From NCBI GenBank assembly GCA_944990035.1, contig CALYLX010000112.1, positions 558,001 through 622,000 on the forward strand: a DNA stretch of 64,000 bases, in the 5' to 3' direction. Below, in pieces: positions 58,493 to 64,000 of this stretch. The position numbers and the translations under genes are program-made. Each line of letters opens with the position of its first letter. Positions within the stretch are counted from its first letter, which is position 1. The notes below the pieces were generated by a model, which was given only the letters and a program-made list of their open reading frames with translations, did not search any database and was not told where the DNA came from. Source of the stretch: Clitopilus passeckerianus (taxonomy: Eukaryota > Basidiomycota > Agaricomycetes > Agaricales > Entolomataceae).

Positions 58493-59937
58493 ATGATTAT
58501 CACCAATAATACCAAGAGACCTGCTGCCGATGCAGAAGAGCACGACATGTTGTTGGGCTCGAGCTCTTCCGACATAACATCGGACGCACCACCTCCGTTC
58601 AGCGATTACACTTACACTGACGACGAGCCTGGCTCCAGCAGCGCAGGAACGACAGTCGGCACCTCCGAGGAACAACATTCGGCTGCACTGGCGTCCGTAC
58701 CATCGGAACCTCCACCATTGTTTTCGGTTTATGAGGCAGAGTATTTCGAGGATAGTTCGGGGAATATCATATCTCATGACCCTCACTTGAACACGGATGG
58801 TGATTAAACTTTCGTCTTACAATGTTCATGAATACTGAATATATCATTCAGGTGAAGCATTATACCGCTTTCTGCTCTCTCAAGCTGAGCATGCGCCTAC
58901 ATACCGCCTACACTGTAAAGGGACACACAATGAAGACAGAGGGAATTGGGTGACACATACAACACCGGACGGTCGCGAGAGGACGAGATATGAGACTCGC
59001 ACGGAAACTATCGTTGATTTCGACTTCTATATCGATATCCACCCACCGGTCTCAGAGAAACCTATACACTGGTCTGTTCCCGACAATGAACCGGCATATC
59101 GGGGAAATATGATACGAGAGGTCGAGCATTCAGTGGGGAAGTCGCAATTGGCACGGGAGGCATTGAAGAGATACGACCGCTGGACGCTGGAAAGGTCCAC
59201 AAGTGGTATACCACCCTGGATAACACTCTCTGAATCAACTATGGACGGATATTACGACCAGATCTCTCCGCTGCGTTCTTCGAAGTCCCTTCGACAGTGG
59301 GCTGATGAATATTGCACTAGCCAGAAGTACTTGAAGGAATTTACGTATAGAAAGGTATGCTTTCCAAGCTGAGTGTACCCAGGATTTTGAGCTTATCCTT
59401 TGCAAGGTTCTATATGGCTGGAATATACAACAACTCGAGACTGCCATTCGCTCAAGAATATTGAGCAGCATGTACATGGGTCACCTCAAAGTGGAGTTCG
59501 AATCCCGCGGCTCGAAGATATACATTCGACCGGATAACAAGCTGGCACGGGTCCTTTCAAACAAGTGGCTCTACGGCTTATTATGGCTCTTCCTGATTTA
59601 CCCCTTCATCTGGCTTTACAAACGATTTCATCATCGAGGTGGAGGACATTGGGAAGTCTGCGGCGGGGCTTACTGCATGAAGAAGTGGTTACCCATGACG
59701 GGAAATGAGGACGAGCAGGACTTAGCGCCCTCTATAGTGGGGGCTCCTCCAAGGATTCAGCAGAGTCGCAATGGGAATGTCAAGCTGATAGGCTTACGAG
59801 AAGGAGAATGGCTTCGAAAATGGGAGTCAACGATAGTCCGCAGCGTGAACAACCGTTACCAGTCCCCAATACCGATAAACGATGTTGGAACCATGGACAG
59901 GAACAACACGATCTTCCCCTATTTGGACGGCTACTGA
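58493..59937 (+). CDS. Conserved fungal protein of unknown function with one membrane segment
   Basis: The product has a disordered acidic start (MIITNNTKRPAADAEEHDML, then SDAPPPFSDYTYTDDEPG). A beta-rich part follows with FSVYEAEYFEDSSGNIISHD, TTPDGRERTRYETRTETIVD and FDFYIDIHPPVSEKPIHWSV, then LRQWADEYCTSQKYLKEFTY and VLYGWNIQQLETAIRSRILS. The block FESRGSKIYIRPDNKLARVL leads to WLYGLLWLFLIYPFIWLYKR (membrane segment) and GGGHWEVCGGAYCMKKW. I recall similar proteins across basidiomycetes but know of no function. The first ATG in frame is 58493; intron 1 (donor after 58800) joins HLNTDG to EALYRFLL. No frame break is seen. Confidence 0.8.
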
Positions 59938-60264
59938 CATGGCCAGGCTAACAACTGACCTACCCTAATTTATTCGTCTCTTCTTTCGCCTTTACTTTAT
60001 AATCTATTCGAATGGGTTTGATTGTGCACAGTTGTTTATTGACTTCATATTGAATTACTATACAAACGAAGGGCGGGCAAATGAATGAAAAAGGAATGCT
60101 GGTATATGAAAAGAAAGCGCCTGTCAGCTAACGAAGGTATGAAACCAAAAGTTCGAGTCCGAGATGAATGGAGATTGTAATGGCGTGTATGCACAGGAAG
60201 CAAATGGGCGATGCAGCAGAAGTTGTGAGCAAGACAAGAATGAGAAGGAGCCAACCAAACAGTG
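59938..60264. other. Convergent 3' region
   Basis: These 327 bp separate the stops of two convergent genes and hold their 3' flanks. An AT-rich part lies near 59960-60060. I see no gene. Confidence 0.5.
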
Positions 60265-62654
60265 TTATCGGTGGGGTGACTGTGGCCCCGGCCGTCTATT
60301 TGCGTGACTCGCCGTCATTCGCGTTGTCGATGGTGGAAGTGCTTGAGTTGCCTTCTCCAACTCCCGTGATTGGAACTTCTCAGCTTCAGAAAATTCTTCG
60401 CCTTCCAGCAGAGCGAGTGCTGTTTCCAAATACCACATATTCTTCTTGATGAAATGCACGACCACAGTCCCGCCGACGCGTTTGCCTTCGTATCTCTTTT
60501 GCCGGCCTTCGCGATGGTTCCACGCGTAGTCTGGCGTCATTGGGCTGCCTGTGGTACGCATGAGCAATGTTAAGAGCAAAAAGTACAGATTTCATACCTT
60601 CCCGTATGAGCGACATATAGCTGCCCTCAACAAGAGCCTCGACACTGTGCGGAATAGACAGATCCGGTAGTGGAGGTGTGTACCTAACTTTGAATGTGGA
60701 AACACTCGAATACGCCCAAGAGGCCGGAGTAGGTGGCGTGCCCGCTTGAATGACAGCGCTTGGGTTGTTTAGAACATGGGAGTGGTTCTTATCAAGATAG
60801 CTCATCATGCTTCGTTTGACACGAGTCACTTCTGAGGGGAACATGAACCCATGGGAATAGCTATATCCATTATTTGTTAGCCATCTTCAGAAGCGAGAGA
60901 AGAATCTAACATACACAGTGCCAGCACGGGGATGATCATATATCCAGCATCTTTCGCTGACCCATCGGACATCTGATGCACGGGGGTGTAGCTTCATCCA
61001 CTTAGCTGTTTGCTTGTCCTCTGCGCCCTTGGTGAGACCCTTTATGGTTGGGTCTTTGGCCACCCATTCAACTAGGCTCCAACTGAGCGAGTACAATTCA
61101 CCAGCCATAAATGTGTGAAGGCGATTAGTGACGAGGTAGCCCCAATACACAAGAGGATCATTGAGGTGGGAGATCGCCGAAGACAGCTGGGGAGCCGCGC
61201 CTTGAGGTGCAAAGGTAATATCCTCGTCGGATGTGTTTGTCGGTATTGCGGGTGTGTGAGGTGTGAGCGTAGATGTGAGCGCTTGAGAGGGCTCGTGCTG
61301 GTGATGAGGTTTTGAATGCAGCTCCAATCGAAGGCGAGCTTCGAGTTCAGCGAGCATCACAAATGAATCATCGTCTACCTTGACGACAAAGTCGGGTCGC
61401 ACCCACGATTTCGGGCTACCCTCCAGATGGTCCTCCCATGCAAGGAAGCTATCGTGAGGTGCAAGCGGGGGCGGGGAAGCGGTATAGTTCGAATAGGAGT
61501 AGAGTAGTGGCTGAGTCGTGCGGTTTACGTAGACTGGTGGTACCCATGCATTGATTGATGCCCAAGAGAAGAATGTATGCGTTTTTCCTCGGTTCATGTT
61601 CTCAGTTATTGGTAAAATCACGATGTCGTTGTACACTGCGAGTTAGTTTGAGTTAGTATGGGCTCCTGAAATCGAGGCATATGAGATCGCGCACTTTCGC
61701 TCTCTAGTTTTATTCTTCTTTCCCAGTCTTTGTCTGGTTGGCCAAGAATAAACCGAACAACTGTCCTAGAAGTGCCCACTCCCCCATCACCGTCGCCTGC
61801 TCCTTCTCGACTTCGAGCATGGCTTGCCCAGGTTGTCCGAACAAGTTGGCGCCGTTCAAAGCTCGAATCAACCGAAAACACACCAATGAATAAACCAGCA
61901 GGTGAAAGCGTGTCAAGGTCAGGTGGGGGAAATGTGGGTGAGGTGTATGCAACAGTTGGAGGAGAATTCGAGGAGTCGTAGGAGGTTGAAAATGAAGGTG
62001 CTGAACAGTACGCTCTCCAAGGTAACGGTTCCTTGTCCGGGTTGAGTATGTACATTAGAAGCAGAGTAATGAACAATGCAAGCAACGAGAGGAGCGTTAA
62101 TGTCAGAACCTGTAAGTGCGTCAGAAAGCCAGTTTAAGAAATTTGTAGATGCATTAACTGACTATCGTTATGGGCTGACCAGGGAAGAAGGGATGCCGTA
62201 CTATGCGCCTTGCCCATTTTCTCAGAATCCTAGATATTCTCCCGTTCCTTCTCCGTCTCCTACGCGATGTTGACCACCAACTTCTTCTGTTTTCCCTCCA
62301 CCATGGTGTCCTACTTCTCATAAGTGGTGAAGACGCGGGCTCGTCATCGTCGGTATCAGAGGTACACGATGAAGTGTTGTTGGAGGGATAATATTGGGGC
62401 AGCGGGGATGTCGAACGTGACGGTAATGGGGTGGACGCCGCCGTTGATGATATTGAGGAACGACCAGAGGGATTTGGTGGAAAGAGGAAATTCGGTCGAG
62501 GCGCTGAACCAGATGCCGACGAGACGAATGTTGACCGAAGTCTTGTACGCATTAAATCTGAGTCTGCACTCGACGAGCTATCATATTCTTCGGCAGCTGT
62601 CGACGTTGATATGCGTGGACTGGACGGTCGTACAGAGCCCATCGAAAAGGCCAT
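60265..62654 (-). CDS. Type II membrane glycosyltransferase, GT31 (beta-1,3-galactosyltransferase-like)
   Basis: This is a Golgi-type glycosyltransferase. A long cytosolic Ser/Arg-rich start (SWWSTSRRRRRRNGRISRIL) precedes one membrane anchor, VLTLTLLSLLALFITLLLMY. The catalytic part has LFIGVFSVDSSFERRQLVRT (the GT31 opening with ERRQLVRTTW), VVRFILGQPDKDWERRIKLE and MYNDIVILPITENMNRGKTH. Next come FFSWASINAW, RPDFVVKVDDDSFVMLAELE (the DDD metal-binding motif), DPLVYWGYLVTNRLHTFMAG, LSWSLVEWVA and ERCWIYDHPRAGTVY. The carboxy tail is extended. Many fungal GT31 members have unknown acceptors, so the sugar specificity is not claimed. Confidence 0.88.
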
Positions 62655-62942
62655 GATAGGAATACAGGTGGGTGTGCTGGATACACGTCCGCCTTGGTTG
62701 AGTTCTACCTGAAGCTGCTGGCGCAGTTCAGCGAGTGGAGGATAGGATCTATTCGGAGAGAAGAGAGGACCTTCGACGACGTCGCCGACGTTGAGGAAGG
62801 GATATTAAGCAGTGAGTAATAGTTTAGTTTGGGCTGTAGCGTCTTTGGACTCGCTGCGCACTTCCATATCAGACAGTTGCAGCACGTGGATTGCGATCAA
62901 AATTTGTTCGGAGAAAAAATCGTTCATACGTCTACTAGTAAT

Positions 62943-64000
62943 TCAAGACTGTCCATAGACTTTCTTCCAGCTTTCCCGAGCTTTCATTTGGTCCCAGAAA
63001 GCAGCAAGCTTGGACTGGGACTCTTTCTTTTCCGCGTCACTTTGTAATCTCGCGGTAACTCGAAGCCGTTGCCAATGTGGGACTCCAGGATACCAACAGC
63101 GGCGTCTCCGGACATTTCGTGAGATCCACCGGCTAGTCTGATTATCCACACAAACCAACTGGCCAGATGAAGGTCTGCCAGGCAAAGTTGATCGCCTAAT
63201 AACACGTTGTTAAACATCTGATTATTTCGCGTTATTCAGTGGACTTACCTAGGCAGAAAGGACCTGTCGCTTGGTTCGTAATTCCCAGCAATACGTCACG
63301 TAGCTTGTCCTCCCAAGCGGTACGCGACTCTGCAAAATAATTTGATCGCCTCTCTTTGCTACCTCCGTCAAGAGCTTCACTCGGTTTAGATCCATCACCA
63401 AAGATCACAATCAATGTTTCTAACGCTGCTTTCTTGTCCTGCCAGAACTTGTTAGTCTTGAAAGAAACAGGGGTTTTCTCAGATTCTGCATCTGCGATAT
63501 GCTGTGCTAGGACATCATATTTTCGGCGGAGGTCCGGAAGAATCTTGGACGAAAGATCTTTCAATGACGCATCATCACGAGCATTGAGATACTCCAGATC
63601 GTTTGGGCTGGCATCTTCGGAGTGAAGAAGCTCTATAATTGCCTTTGAAGTAGCTGAGAATGCGATTGTGGCTGGCGCAAGACTGAGAGCTGGTGCCGTA
63701 GATGTTGTATGCGTACGAGAAATCGCCGAACGAGATTTATCAAGGAAGGCTAGAATATCCTAGAAAACCGAAATGACATCATTAGCGCCTACCACGGGCC
63801 GGCAACGAGGACAACTGTCAGCTCACTTCAACGTTCGTAATCGCCTTGTAGCGACTATCGATGTCTTTGGCGAGTGTCTTTTCCAATGGCACGACCAGTG
63901 CAGGAATGGTTGCTATCGAAAACAATCAGTTGTTGCAGCTGAAGCACAGTTCATGGCTGTACCCTTAGGACTGATGCGCAAGAAAGCCGGATCGAATACA
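62943..64000 (-). CDS. Glutathione S-transferase family protein (partial, start off window)
   Basis: The visible carboxy part belongs to a fungal GST-like protein. Near the right edge is LRISPKG followed across an intron by ATIPALVVPLEKTLAKDIDS, the end of a thioredoxin-fold domain. The helical domain has EDILAFLDKSRSAISRT, IIELLHSEDASPNDLEYLNA, LRRKYDVLAQHIADAESEKT, FWQDKKAALETLIVIF and LGDQLCLADLHLASWFVWII (the GDxLxxADL-H motif). It ends SKLAAFWDQMKARESWKKVY. A base appears missing near 63059 (expected FEVTARLQSDAEKK). The start codon and glutathione-binding motif lie outside the window. Confidence 0.85.

Noticed and set aside
59491..59506. GTTCGAATCCC resembling a tRNA B box
   Set aside because: It lies in the coding frame of the one-TM protein, with no A box or cloverleaf around it.

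Overview
This window is nuclear DNA of a filamentous basidiomycete, most likely an agaricomycete. Nearly every gene is split by many introns of about 45-65 nt with GTRNGT donors, CTGAC/CTAAC branch points and YAG acceptors. Very short exons (16, 18 and 22 nt) occur, genes lie on both strands with 50-300 nt between them, and the protein families are typical fungal housekeeping families. I see no rRNA, tRNA, CRISPR or intact transposon.

Layout. 1-4.1 kb: the 3' end of a WD40-like gene, then (minus strand) a secreted tandem-repeat precursor with Kex2-type dibasic sites, then ESF1. 4.2-12.2 kb: NudC, a SIZ/PIAS SUMO ligase, the mitochondrial ADP/ATP carrier and a mitochondrial Irc3-like helicase. 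12.2-23.9 kb: fused pseudouridine glycosidase/kinase, molybdopterin synthase large subunit, ICE2, DUG3, phosphoacetylglucosamine mutase, alpha-SNAP and NUS1. 24-35 kb: a DUF2235 hydrolase, a very large multi-pass membrane protein of unknown function, RRP36 and a CorA-like Mg transporter with an altered signature. 35-44.8 kb: an unknown coiled-coil protein, PEX16, a cupin / short-chain dehydrogenase / bacterial-type ketol-acid reductoisomerase group, and an RBM39-like splicing factor. 44.8-46.5 kb: a gene-poor stretch with palindromes. 46.5-64 kb: D-serine dehydratase-like enzyme, a Rab4-type GTPase, two related Ser/Thr-rich single-pass proteins flanking an isochorismatase-like hydrolase, gamma-glutamyltransferase, an unknown one-TM protein, a GT31-like glycosyltransferase and a partial glutathione S-transferase.

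Most interesting is the repeat precursor at 764-1543. It has a signal peptide, a short leader and nine copies of a 17-residue peptide separated by KR/RR. Two pairs of repeat units have identical protein but 10-11 silent DNA differences each, so the peptide itself appears to be under selection. This is the architecture of a Kexin-processed peptide family (KEP); the peptide is one I do not recognise, and no dikaritin-type tailoring gene is adjacent.

A second whole-window observation concerns data quality. At least 21 apparent one-base losses break otherwise intact, mostly essential genes, usually where one base of a short homopolymer or doublet is missing. I found no compensating insertions. 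This looks like uncorrected long-read sequence rather than gene decay. Exon boundaries are read by eye, and each CDS span runs from start to stop codon including introns.
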